Source: Methanobacterium sp.
Lineage (GTDB): Archaea > Methanobacteriota > Methanobacteria > Methanobacteriales > Methanobacteriaceae
Assembly: GCA_003151535.1 (NCBI GenBank)
Contig: PLXT01000025.1
Location: 2,731 to 8,811, forward strand
Direction: 5' to 3'
DNA length: 6,081 nucleotides
A model generated the notes under the pieces. It ran no database searches and was not told the origin of the DNA. It worked only from the letters and a program-made list of their open reading frames with translations. Below are positions 1-5,287 of this stretch, piece by piece; position 1 is the stretch's first letter, and every line of letters begins with the position of its first letter. A program made the position numbers and the translations under genes.

Positions 1-9
1 TATTTGGGT

Positions 10-16
10 AAAAAAA
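10..16 (-). terminator. T-tract terminator after polB2
   Basis: Read on the minus strand, about 43 nt past the polB2 stop, there is a run of seven T in an AT-rich stretch. Archaeal RNA polymerase commonly stops at such T-tracts without needing a hairpin, so this is a plausible end for the rps8e-polB2 transcript. No strong stem precedes it. Confidence 0.4.
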
Positions 17-58
17 TAATTTTAACAATTTTCTCCCTCTAAGATTAATATTTATAGT

Positions 59-721
59 TTACTCAACCAAAAAATATGCATCCAAACTGCTTTGTTTTTC
101 TTTATGTAATATGTCCTCTTTTGAGTAACCAATTGCTTCAATAATCCTTGAAACTGCAGGAAGGACCTGATTTTCAATGTAGTAATTTGGATCGTAGTTA
201 GTAACATCAACGTCTTCTAATGGGATTGCACGTTTACTAATGGGTTCTTTTCCCCTTACTATTACATAACGGATTATAGCTCCTCTGGCAACATTTCGTC
301 CACAAGCAATGGATTTTTTAGCTGCTAAAACATGAGGGGCCATTTGAACATAATCGTCGGGATTTTTTGTAAGTTGAGTATGTATTACAAGGTCTTCAAG
401 GGGTATTTTACCCTTTTTAATCTCTTCAACTATTTCACGGATGATTTTTGTAGCTTTTTTAGGGTTAGCTTCTTCAAGAATGGCTCTTAAGACCTTTTCT
501 TGTGTTTTTTTGGCGACCGGAGCCCAGTCACGCCTAACCAATTCTAATCCTTTTACAACAATATTACTATTTTCTATGAGGGCGTATCTTTTCTTTGTTA
601 CAAAGAAACCCCTTTCATAGAAACCTTCGTATTCGAGTTCCATTCCTTCAGGGAGGTTTTTATTTACATCCCCTAGGAACTCGCTAACGTTCTTTAAAAT
701 TTCATCATTCAACAAGCACAC
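59..721 (-). CDS. polB2: DNA polymerase family B, small (C-terminal) subunit PolB2
   Basis: This 220-residue protein corresponds only to the last part of an archaeal family B DNA polymerase. It begins at about the point just after the catalytic YGDTDS motif C of a single-chain enzyme. Visible landmarks are EGFYERGFFVTKKRYALIE at residues 32-50 (the conserved KKxY region), VRRDWAPVAKKTQ at 62-74 (thumb), LVIHTQLTKNPDDY in the middle, and YYIENQVLPAV near the end. The exonuclease domain, fingers and the palm motifs A and C are absent and should lie in a separate polB1 gene, as established for Methanothermobacter (MTH1208 plus MTH208, the latter 223 aa). The C-terminus carries a good PCNA-interaction (PIP) box, QSSLDAYF at 210-217. 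The assigned start is GTG at 721, which overlaps rps8e by 17 nt; TTG at 715 or 712 are alternatives, and no strong Shine-Dalgarno site separates them. Probably co-transcribed with and translationally coupled to rps8e. Confidence 0.93.
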   Translation of the reverse strand: MCLLNDEILKNVSEFLGDVNKNLPEGMELEYEGFYERGFFVTKKRYALIENSNIVVKGLELVRRDWAPVAKKTQEKVLRAILEEANPKKATKIIREIVEEIKKGKIPLEDLVIHTQLTKNPDDYVQMAPHVLAAKKSIACGRNVARGAIIRYVIVRGKEPISKRAIPLEDVDVTNYDPNYYIENQVLPAVSRIIEAIGYSKEDILHKEKQSSLDAYFLVE

Positions 722-1085
722 CGTTTATCATGCCGTGCTGGCCTGGCCTTGAGGTTACTTTTACCCTGCCGAGACTAGTATCTACAACGGCCCCTTTGGT
801 TATGATATTACGCCTAACAAAGTGAGTATTTGCTGTATTCTCAACTACGGTCATGATCTCTGCTACCTGTATCTTATTGGTTTTAGGGTCCACAACATTG
901 ATGTTTTTTTCGTTTGCCAGTCTTATTTTCTCGTTACCGCCTTTTGTTCTAATTATTTTGATTTTACGGTCTCCGATCTTGGTATCTGCTGGGTCTCTTC
1001 CAAATTCCATATTTCTTTTATTTCTGTAGGTCTTTGCACGAGCACCACTCGGTTTTCTTAATGATTTTCCTTGCCAAATTGCCAT
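705..1085 (-). CDS. rps8e: 30S ribosomal protein S8e
   Basis: This 126-residue basic protein belongs to the archaeal/eukaryotic S8e family, part of the small ribosomal subunit, and has the usual archaeal length. The N-terminal WQGKSLRKPSGARAKTYRNKR is the typical S8e opening. The C-terminal block with FVRRNIITKGAVVDT and VTSRPGQHGMINGVL is the most conserved part of the archaeal family. The ATG at 1085 is supported by an excellent Shine-Dalgarno site (GAGGTGA, 1096-1090) only 4 nt upstream. It is the first gene of a two-gene unit; the downstream polB2 begins within its last codons. No eukaryote-type internal insertion is present. Confidence 0.97.
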   Translation of the reverse strand: MAIWQGKSLRKPSGARAKTYRNKRNMEFGRDPADTKIGDRKIKIIRTKGGNEKIRLANEKNINVVDPKTNKIQVAEIMTVVENTANTHFVRRNIITKGAVVDTSLGRVKVTSRPGQHGMINGVLVE

Positions 1086-1089
1086 TATT

Positions 1090-1096
1090 TCACCTC
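1090..1096 (-). promoter_or_regulatory. Strong Shine-Dalgarno site of rps8e
   Basis: GAGGTGA on the minus strand, 4 nt before the ATG, matches the archaeal anti-Shine-Dalgarno sequence very well and fixes the rps8e start. Confidence 0.85.
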
Positions 1097-1159
1097 TAAG
1101 CTTAAAAATGTATATTATTTCATATTCATGAAAATTTCATCATGGATGATATTTATCAT

Positions 1160-1171
1160 AATTATATAATT
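1160..1171 (-). promoter_or_regulatory. Candidate TATA box for rps8e-polB2
   Basis: AATTATATAATT (a perfect palindrome) lies about 75-86 nt upstream of the rps8e ATG. With the usual archaeal spacing of about 25 nt from the TATA centre, transcription would start near 1140 and give a leader of about 55 nt that contains the Shine-Dalgarno site. The surrounding DNA is very AT-rich, so other TATA-like words cannot be excluded. Confidence 0.45.
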
Positions 1172-1177
1172 TTAGAT

Positions 1178-1203
1178 TTTCCTAAAAAAATCTTTCTAGG
1201 AAA
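1178..1203. repeat. Inverted repeat upstream of the rps8e TATA box
   Basis: TTTCCTA at 1178-1184 is repeated in reverse complement as TAGGAAA at 1197-1203, with a 12-nt spacer. For the minus-strand rps8e promoter it lies just upstream of the TATA box, where an activator or transcription factor B-modulating protein could bind. This is inference from position only. Confidence 0.3.
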
Positions 1204-1503
1204 GACTTCATTTGTAGATCACTCTATATTAATATTTTTAATTTTATATTTTTTAATCTAACAAATACTATAAAAAAATTTAACAGAAATTCTATCATTA
1301 TTAAACAGTTTTTTTTAGTGATCCATGTTTTATTAGTAAAGACATAAAAATATGTTGTTTTAAATGGTGATGTTCATCATAAAATGATTAAATAATATTA
1401 AACAATTAAGATAATCGATAGTATAATAGATGTATTTAAAAATTCAAAATTAAAAAAATTGAGTTAAAAACTAATGATGAAATCAATTATTACGATTATT
1501 TAA

Positions 1504-1513
1504 TTTTATAAAT
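1504..1513 (+). promoter_or_regulatory. Candidate TATA box for the gene at 1566
   Basis: TTTTATAAAT is a good archaeal TATA box. A start about 25 nt downstream of its centre (near 1534) would give a leader of about 32 nt. A weak Shine-Dalgarno candidate, GAGG at 1551-1554, lies 11 nt before the ATG. Confidence 0.5.
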
Positions 1514-1565
1514 GAGAGTATTGTATAAGTAATTTTGATGATGATTAACTGAGGGAATGGGTTAA

Positions 1566-1895
1566 ATGGTTAAAAAGATGCAGAATAAAAAAACTAGTGA
1601 ATGGGAAGAAATTAAAGATCCGGAAGATGCAATTTGGAGACCCGAAGCAATAGGTGAAGAAATAAGTGGTAAATATATCCGTAGGGAAGATGATGTTGGA
1701 ATGTATCACAGCACCAAATATACTTTGGACACTAAAAATGGAGAAATAGATGTATTTGGATCAACAGTGTTAGACAATAAATTTAAGGATGTACCATTGG
1801 GATGTGAAGTTAAAATAGTGTATCAAGGTGAAAAACCAAGCACACCTCCAAAAAAACCCTTTAAACTATTTCAAGTATTTAAAAGGAAAGACTAA
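1566..1895 (+). CDS. Small OB-fold-like protein of unknown function
   Basis: 109-residue soluble protein with no signal peptide or membrane segment. The N-terminal 20 residues are charged; the likely domain spans about residues 27-106. It has alternating short beta-type segments: GKYIRRED, the central TKYTLDTKNGEIDVFGSTVLDNKF (48-73 region), VPLGCEVKIVYQGEK (77-90), and a basic C-terminal tail, PPKKPFKLFQVFKRKD. The pattern 'YTLxTxxGEIDVFGSTVLDxK... VPxGxEVxIxYxGxK... F.V' resembles small OB-fold-like proteins that I recall from archaeal and bacterial viruses and plasmids; this is an impression from sequence pattern, not a search result. The OB-like shape and basic tail would fit nucleic-acid binding, but no function is shown. 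It stands alone, flanked by spacers of about 480 and 335 nt, with its own TATA box. The ATG at 1566 is chosen because an ATG at 1557 stops after two codons; ATG 1578 is possible. Existence as a gene is fairly sure, role is not. Confidence 0.75.
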   Translation: MVKKMQNKKTSEWEEIKDPEDAIWRPEAIGEEISGKYIRREDDVGMYHSTKYTLDTKNGEIDVFGSTVLDNKFKDVPLGCEVKIVYQGEKPSTPPKKPFKLFQVFKRKD

Positions 1896-1966
1896 TGGAT
1901 TATCAGCAAATATTTTATCTATGGGTGTGAGTTAAATCATTAGAATGAATTAAGTTAATTATCACA

Positions 1967-1972
1967 TTTTTT
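1967..1972 (+). terminator. Possible T-tract terminator after the gene at 1566
   Basis: A run of six T about 70 nt past the stop codon, without a strong stem. It is the first T-run of this length after the gene, and fits archaeal T-tract termination only weakly. Confidence 0.25.
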
Positions 1973-2083
1973 AGGAATATCATAGTTTTTATATCTAATG
2001 ATCTAATACCCAATTAAGAACTTTTTGGGAATAAACAGAATATACCTGAATAAGTAAATTTTCTCAATTTCCATACATTTCAA

Positions 2084-2093
2084 TTTATATTTA
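2084..2093 (+). promoter_or_regulatory. Candidate TATA box for hypE
   Basis: TTTATATTTA is the best TATA-like word in the spacer. It predicts a start near 2113 and a long leader of about 115-120 nt to the ATG at 2231. That leader would contain both GATCAGA copies and the alternative hairpins. A weaker word nearer the gene cannot be ruled out. Confidence 0.35.
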
Positions 2094-2122
2094 ATTAAAT
2101 GCTTTAAAACATCCTAAATATC

Positions 2123-2163
2123 GATCAGAGTTTATTTGAAAATTTTCTGATTAGTTGATCAGA
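2123..2163 (+). repeat. GATCAGA direct repeat with mutually exclusive hairpins
   Basis: GATCAGA occurs at 2123-2129 and 2157-2163, both followed by a T-rich stretch. TCTGAT at 2146-2151 is complementary to ATCAGA in both copies, so RNA could fold as one 6-bp hairpin (16-nt loop) or the other (6-nt loop). The stems are short and AT-rich, so a regulatory role is only a possibility. Confidence 0.3.
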
Positions 2164-2220
2164 TTATTTTCTCTTAAATTCAATTTAAAGAATACTAATA
2201 CAATCTTAAAAAAGGAGAAT

Positions 2221-2225
2221 GGTGA
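2221..2225 (+). promoter_or_regulatory. Shine-Dalgarno site that decides the hypE start
   Basis: GGTGA lies 5 nt before ATG 2231, an ideal archaeal Shine-Dalgarno site and spacing. The upstream in-frame ATG at 2219 has AGGAG (2213-2217) only 1 nt away, which is too close for efficient initiation. The downstream start is therefore preferred. Confidence 0.65.
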
Positions 2226-2230
2226 ATCTT

Positions 2231-3241
2231 ATGAAAATAGGTATGTCTCACGGTGCTGGTGGCGGGATCATGCAGGGTCTCATATCAGAAATCATACTTG
2301 GAAATCTTAAAAATAAAAATGTTAATGGAGGAGTGGGCCTTGACGATCTTGATGATGGGGCTACAATCCCTTTTGATAATTATGAAATTGTAATAAGTAC
2401 GGATAGTCATACAGTTGATCCCATATTCTTTCCCGGAGGAGATATAGGAACAATATCTATTGCAGGGACTGTTAATGATGTTTCAGTTATGGGTGCCAAA
2501 CCTCTCGCAATAGCAAATGCAATGGTGATTAGCGAAGGATTTTCTGGTGATGATTTTGAGAGAATAATAAAATCAATGGATGCAGTCTGTATTGAAGCAG
2601 ATGTGGCTGTAATAACGGGAGATACCAAGGTAATGGAACACGATAAACTCGATAAGATTATCATATCCACTACAGGCATAGGTATTGTTAAAAAAGGAGA
2701 AGTTATACGCGATTCTGGCCTAAAGACAGGCAATAAAATTATACTAACTGGCAGTGTTGGTGATCATGGGATATCATTGATGTCGTACAGAGAAGGATTC
2801 GGGTTTGAAACCGATCTTAAATCAGATGTGGCACCTGTTTGGGGAATGGTTGAAGCTGCTCTTAAAATAGGGGGTGTAACTGCAATGAAAGACCCTACCA
2901 GAGGCGGAATTGCAAATGCATTAAACGAACTTGCCTCAAAATCAAAGGTAGGCATGCTTATAGATGAAGAAAAAATTCCATTAAAAGATGAAGTAGTGGC
3001 TGCTTCAGAAATGTTGGGCATAGATCCATATGAGGTTGCAAATGAGGGTAAAGTTGTGATGGGAGTTGAATCGAATAAGGCTGATGAAATATTAGCAGCT
3101 ATTAGGAATACTAAGTATGGTAAGGATGCTCAAATAATAGGAGAAGTAACGAACGAATCACATGTAATTATTGAAACATTATTGGGTGGTAAGAGAATAC
3201 TTGAAGCACCAATTGCTGATCCAGTACCTAGGGTATGCTAA
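2231..3241 (+). CDS. hypE: Hydrogenase expression/formation protein HypE (carbamoyl dehydratase)
   Basis: HypE takes a carbamoyl group from HypF onto its C-terminal cysteine and dehydrates it with ATP to a thiocyanate, the source of the cyanide ligands of [NiFe]-hydrogenase active-site iron. It acts in the cytoplasm with HypF and HypC/HypD. The protein (336 aa from this start) has the family's full length. It opens with MKIGMSHGAGGG, then the AIRS-type ATP-binding N-domain with STDSHTVDPIFFPGGDIG and AGTVNDVSVMGAKP, the GDTKV element, the C-domain with GDHGISLMSYREG and DPTRGGIANALNELA, and ends exactly in PVPRVC, the conserved PRxC tail with the acceptor cysteine as last residue. All key elements are present, so it should be active. 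A longer frame begins at ATG 2219, but the GGTGA site favours 2231. No other hyp gene is adjacent, so the partners must be elsewhere. Methanogens of this group need it for F420-reducing, MvhADG-type and energy-converting hydrogenases. Confidence 0.97.
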   Translation: MKIGMSHGAGGGIMQGLISEIILGNLKNKNVNGGVGLDDLDDGATIPFDNYEIVISTDSHTVDPIFFPGGDIGTISIAGTVNDVSVMGAKPLAIANAMVISEGFSGDDFERIIKSMDAVCIEADVAVITGDTKVMEHDKLDKIIISTTGIGIVKKGEVIRDSGLKTGNKIILTGSVGDHGISLMSYREGFGFETDLKSDVAPVWGMVEAALKIGGVTAMKDPTRGGIANALNELASKSKVGMLIDEEKIPLKDEVVAASEMLGIDPYEVANEGKVVMGVESNKADEILAAIRNTKYGKDAQIIGEVTNESHVIIETLLGGKRILEAPIADPVPRVC

Positions 3242-3268
3242 TTTCATAGTTAATTCAATTAATGAAAT
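3241..3268 (+). repeat. Weak inverted repeat after hypE
   Basis: ATTTCAT (3241-3247) and ATGAAAT (3262-3268) form a perfect 7-bp inverted repeat with a 14-nt loop starting at the last base of the hypE stop. There is no T-tract directly after it, so it is not a good terminator; it may stabilise the 3' end or be chance in AT-rich DNA. Confidence 0.25.
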
Positions 3269-3301
3269 AAACTATATTAAAATGTAGGGTATTGTAATAA
3301 T

Positions 3302-3311
3302 ATTTATAAAT
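3302..3311 (+). promoter_or_regulatory. Candidate TATA box for the RDD gene
   Basis: ATTTATAAAT, within a 12-nt palindrome TATTTATAAATA, is a good TATA-type word in the 178-nt spacer after hypE. It predicts a transcript starting near 3332 with a leader of about 88 nt, making the RDD gene independent of hypE. Other AT-rich words closer to the gene are possible. Confidence 0.35.
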
Positions 3312-3419
3312 AAAGAGCAATAAAAGAGTATTAAGCATTATAATTAGAAATAATGTTGATTTGGGAATGATAATTGATTTTTAAAAATTCATGAATAATA
3401 ACTTTAACGATGTGATAAG

Positions 3420-3854
3420 ATGGAAAACTTTTGGGGTCGACGATTTGCAGCTTTATTGGTGGACATAATTATTTTAACTCTATTTATGTACGTTGTTAGT
3501 GCCATTGTATTCTTGGTGTTTGCTCAACTTGGCATATTCTCTGTACTAAATTACTGGATTTTTATAGCAGCAATCATTATAATAGTTTATTTCGCATTTA
3601 TGGAGGGAAAAACAGATTCAACTTTGGGTAAAAAACTATTTAAACTGAAGATAAAAGCTGTTAATGGAAATGTAGGTTACAAAAAAGCTTTTATAAGAAA
3701 TTTGTCCAAAATTTATTACTTCCCCCTAATTGCAGATGTTATACTCGGGTTTATATTTGGAGATTCAAATGACAGAATCCTTGATAAGATTTCAGGGACA
3801 TATGTTATATTCGAAGATAACAACAAACAAAGAGGACTCAAAAATAGTAATTAA
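3420..3854 (+). CDS. RDD family membrane protein
   Basis: 144-residue integral membrane protein of the RDD family, named for conserved Arg-Asp-Asp residues. It shows the family hallmarks: RRFAALLVDIII at residues 7-18 (Arg8, Asp15 at the start of the first helix), EGKTDSTLGKKLFKLKI at 62-78 in the cytoplasmic loop, RNLSKI at 93-98, and DRILDKISGTYVI at 118-130. Three hydrophobic segments are visible at about 11-33, 41-60 and 98-114. The length is normal for a single RDD domain. The cellular role of most RDD proteins is unknown; transport or ion exchange has been proposed for some, and nothing here decides it. ATG 3420 is preceded by GTGAT (3412-3416), a partial Shine-Dalgarno site 3 nt upstream. 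It ends convergently against the ABC operon, which reads the other way. Confidence 0.9.
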   Translation: MENFWGRRFAALLVDIIILTLFMYVVSAIVFLVFAQLGIFSVLNYWIFIAAIIIIVYFAFMEGKTDSTLGKKLFKLKIKAVNGNVGYKKAFIRNLSKIYYFPLIADVILGFIFGDSNDRILDKISGTYVIFEDNNKQRGLKNSN

Positions 3855-3872
3855 ACTATGAAATACCTATCC

Positions 3873-3880
3873 TTTTTTTT
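3873..3880 (+). terminator. T8 terminator after the RDD gene
   Basis: A run of eight T starts 18 nt past the RDD stop, preceded by CC, a typical archaeal intrinsic termination signal. It adjoins the palindrome TTTGATATCAAA (3878-3889) in the middle of the convergent spacer. Confidence 0.55.
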
Positions 3881-3904
3881 GATATCAAATTTAACTAATT
3901 TTTT

Positions 3905-3923
3905 AAATTGAAATAAAATTATT
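3905..3923 (-). terminator. T-rich region after the ABC ATPase gene
   Basis: Directly after the ATPase stop, the minus strand reads through T-rich words (AATTTTATTTCAATTT). This fits archaeal T-rich termination of the ABC operon before it runs into the convergent RDD gene. There is no long uninterrupted T-run and no strong stem. Confidence 0.3.
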
Positions 3924-4595
3924 CTATTTCTTTAGTATTGTTCCATCAACCATCTCAAACAGATTATAATCAAACTGGAAAAGTTTATTATTATTAGTCG
4001 TTAGAATTATGGTTAAACCTTCTGATCTGTTCAGGTCAAGCAGAAGTTCCATAATTTGATCAGCTTCCTTTGAATGGAGGGCTCCACTTGGTTCGTCTAA
4101 CAATATTATTGAATGATTATTAACCATTGCACGAGCTATACATACTCTCTGTTCTTCTTCTAATGACATTTCATTTGGAAATTTATTATAATCATTGAAT
4201 CCAACTTTTTTAAGAAGGTCTTCGGCTTTTTTATTATCTGAAGACCACATGGGGAGTGTTAAATTTTCTACAGCATTTAATGTTTGGATCAGATTTGAAC
4301 CCTGAAACACCATACCAATTTCATCCCGAATTATGGAATTTCTGATTTTTTGAGGTTGGTCACTAGTATTCTCACATTTTATCAGCACTTCTCCTAGTGA
4401 AGGAGTTTCTACTAGTCCAATTATTCTGATCAATGTTGATTTGCCGCATCCTGACGGACCATGTATGATATTAAAAGAACATTCCTTAAAAGAACAGTTT
4501 ATCCTAGAAAGGGCAGGTATTACATTGTCTTTATTTTTGTAGATCTTCCAGACATCATTCAATTCAACAGACGCATAGTTTTTAGGTTCATTCAT
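3924..4595 (-). CDS. ABC transporter ATP-binding protein (MacB/LolD type) with altered signature, D-loop and H-loop
   Basis: 223-residue nucleotide-binding subunit of the MacB/LolD/FtsE type; length is normal. Walker A is intact (GPSGCGKST, 46-54), the Q-loop glutamine is present (VFQG, Q98), and Walker B plus the catalytic glutamate are intact (IILLDEP, D167-E168). In contrast, the signature normally read as LSGGQQQR is MSLEEEQR at 143-150, the D-loop reads GALHS with His174 where the family has Asp, and the H-loop 'THD' is TNN with Asn201 in place of the switch histidine. So it can probably bind ATP, but hydrolysis by the normal sandwich dimer may be impaired. It is the second gene of an operon: its ATG overlaps the permease stop (TAATG), and GAGGAGG at 4612-4606, inside the permease's last codons, is its ribosome-binding site 10 nt away. 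The frame is intact, with no stop or frameshift. Substrate is unknown. Confidence 0.92.
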   Translation of the reverse strand: MNEPKNYASVELNDVWKIYKNKDNVIPALSRINCSFKECSFNIIHGPSGCGKSTLIRIIGLVETPSLGEVLIKCENTSDQPQKIRNSIIRDEIGMVFQGSNLIQTLNAVENLTLPMWSSDNKKAEDLLKKVGFNDYNKFPNEMSLEEEQRVCIARAMVNNHSIILLDEPSGALHSKEADQIMELLLDLNRSEGLTIILTTNNNKLFQFDYNLFEMVDGTILKK

Positions 4596-5263
4596 TAAGC
4601 CAGTGCCTCCTCAACATTTCTTTCGACTACAAACCATGCCGGTACCAGCCCTAAAATCATACATAAGATTGTTGTAAGGGATATTACTCCAATTAGGAGC
4701 CAAGGTGGTATTAGTATTGATATAGATATTCCGATAATGTTAGCTACAAAGATCAATCCAATTGAGGCGATTAAAGCTCCTCCAATAGACCCTAACAATC
4801 CTAAAAGTCCAGCTTCTATGGATAAACTCGTGAGTAATTGTACCTTTGAGAATCCTAAAGTTTTTAATATTCCAATTTCTCGTTTTCTTTCGTTTAAATT
4901 AAAACCCATTGTATTAATAATGTCCAAAATTCCAACTAAAAATACTATACTCGCGATTCCATCAACAATGTAAACAATATTATTTATTAAACCCTTGATC
5001 TTGTCTATTACAACTGATTTGCTATGATTAGTTCCTAAAAATGAATTCACTTGGTTTGCAATTGTGGTTACAATTGACTGCGAGTCGGTTCCATTAGATT
5101 CAAGATTAAAAGAATTTGCCTGTTTTAAGAAAGTGTTTAAACCTAATCCTGAGCTTATTAAAATTATCAAAATAAGAACTCCCAATGTAATTCTTAAAAT
5201 AGCGAATAGGTTCCTTAACCTGTTCCTGCGGAGATTTTTTAAGGACAGTTTGTAAATATCCAT
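4595..5263 (-). CDS. Compact FtsX/MacB-type ABC transporter permease
   Basis: 222-residue permease of the FtsX/MacB family with the usual four-helix plan: a cytoplasmic basic N-terminus (LSLKNLRRNRLRN), TM1 about 19-41, TM2 about 93-119, the family's coupling helix NTMGFNLNERKREIGILKTLGFSKVQLL (117-144), TM3 about 147-176, TM4 about 183-211, and the closing PAWFVVERNVEEALA. Typical MacB permeases are about 370-410 residues with a roughly 200-residue extracytoplasmic domain between TM1 and TM2; here only about 50 residues remain (42-92), rich in Ser, Asn and Thr. It pairs with the ATPase gene behind it. Such transporters move or extract molecules at the membrane (lipids, peptides) or act mechanically on partners; the substrate here cannot be told. 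ATG 5263 has no Shine-Dalgarno site, and the TATA-like word at 5297-5288 places the transcript start almost at the ATG, which suggests a leaderless mRNA. Confidence 0.9.
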   Translation of the reverse strand: MDIYKLSLKNLRRNRLRNLFAILRITLGVLILIILISSGLGLNTFLKQANSFNLESNGTDSQSIVTTIANQVNSFLGTNHSKSVVIDKIKGLINNIVYIVDGIASIVFLVGILDIINTMGFNLNERKREIGILKTLGFSKVQLLTSLSIEAGLLGLLGSIGGALIASIGLIFVANIIGISISILIPPWLLIGVISLTTILCMILGLVPAWFVVERNVEEALA

Positions 5264-5287
5264 GTATATATTATATTAGATGGTTTT

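Larger units (their letters stand above)
1098..1565. other. Long AT-rich intergenic region between divergent genes
   Basis: About 470 nt separate rps8e (minus) from the gene at 1566 (plus). I see no credible coding frame, tRNA or CRISPR-like repeat. It holds the TATA candidates for both flanking genes, a small palindrome (ATGATA-TT-TATCAT, 1146-1159) between the rps8e TATA box and its predicted start site, and a 7-bp inverted repeat (TTTCCTA/TAGGAAA, 1178-1203). The middle, roughly 1205-1500, is nearly featureless AT-rich sequence apart from a T8 run (1311-1318). Confidence 0.6.
1896..2218. other. AT-rich intergenic region before hypE
   Basis: No coding frame of note. It contains a T6 run (1967-1972) that may terminate the gene at 1566, a short inverted repeat CCCAA/TTGGG (2009-2013, 2025-2029), a TATA candidate for hypE (2084-2093), and two direct copies of GATCAGA (2123-2129 and 2157-2163) with a TCTGAT (2146-2151) between them that could pair with either copy. 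The stretch 2123-2142 is 18/20 identical to the sequence just before cbiC. Confidence 0.55.

Noticed and set aside
822..1061. Plus-strand open frame of 79 codons opposite rps8e
   Set aside because: It lies wholly antisense to a clear S8e gene, its translation (many Cys, Phe and Ser) looks like a shadow, and no promoter or Shine-Dalgarno site is seen.
1368..1379. TGATG-TT-CATCA palindrome
   Set aside because: Arms of 5 bp in AT-rich DNA, not near any assigned promoter element; likely chance.
1205..1500. Possible hidden small RNA or origin-like AT-rich element
   Set aside because: High AT content alone is not evidence; I found no repeated origin-box motifs, stable stems or GC-rich islands that would support such a call.
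1557..1565. ATG at 1557 as start of the small gene
   Set aside because: It reads ATG GGT TAA and stops at once; ATG 1566 is in the long frame.
2009..2029. CCCAA/TTGGG inverted repeat as a terminator or small RNA
   Set aside because: The stem is only 5 bp with an 11-nt loop, and there is no T-tract directly after it; too weak to call.
2407..3021. Two minus-strand open frames opposite hypE
   Set aside because: Both lie within the strongly conserved hypE gene in antisense and have no recognisable domain.
4737..5255. Two plus-strand open frames opposite the permease gene
   Set aside because: Antisense shadows of a clear membrane-protein gene with a recognisable family motif; no sign of expression signals.
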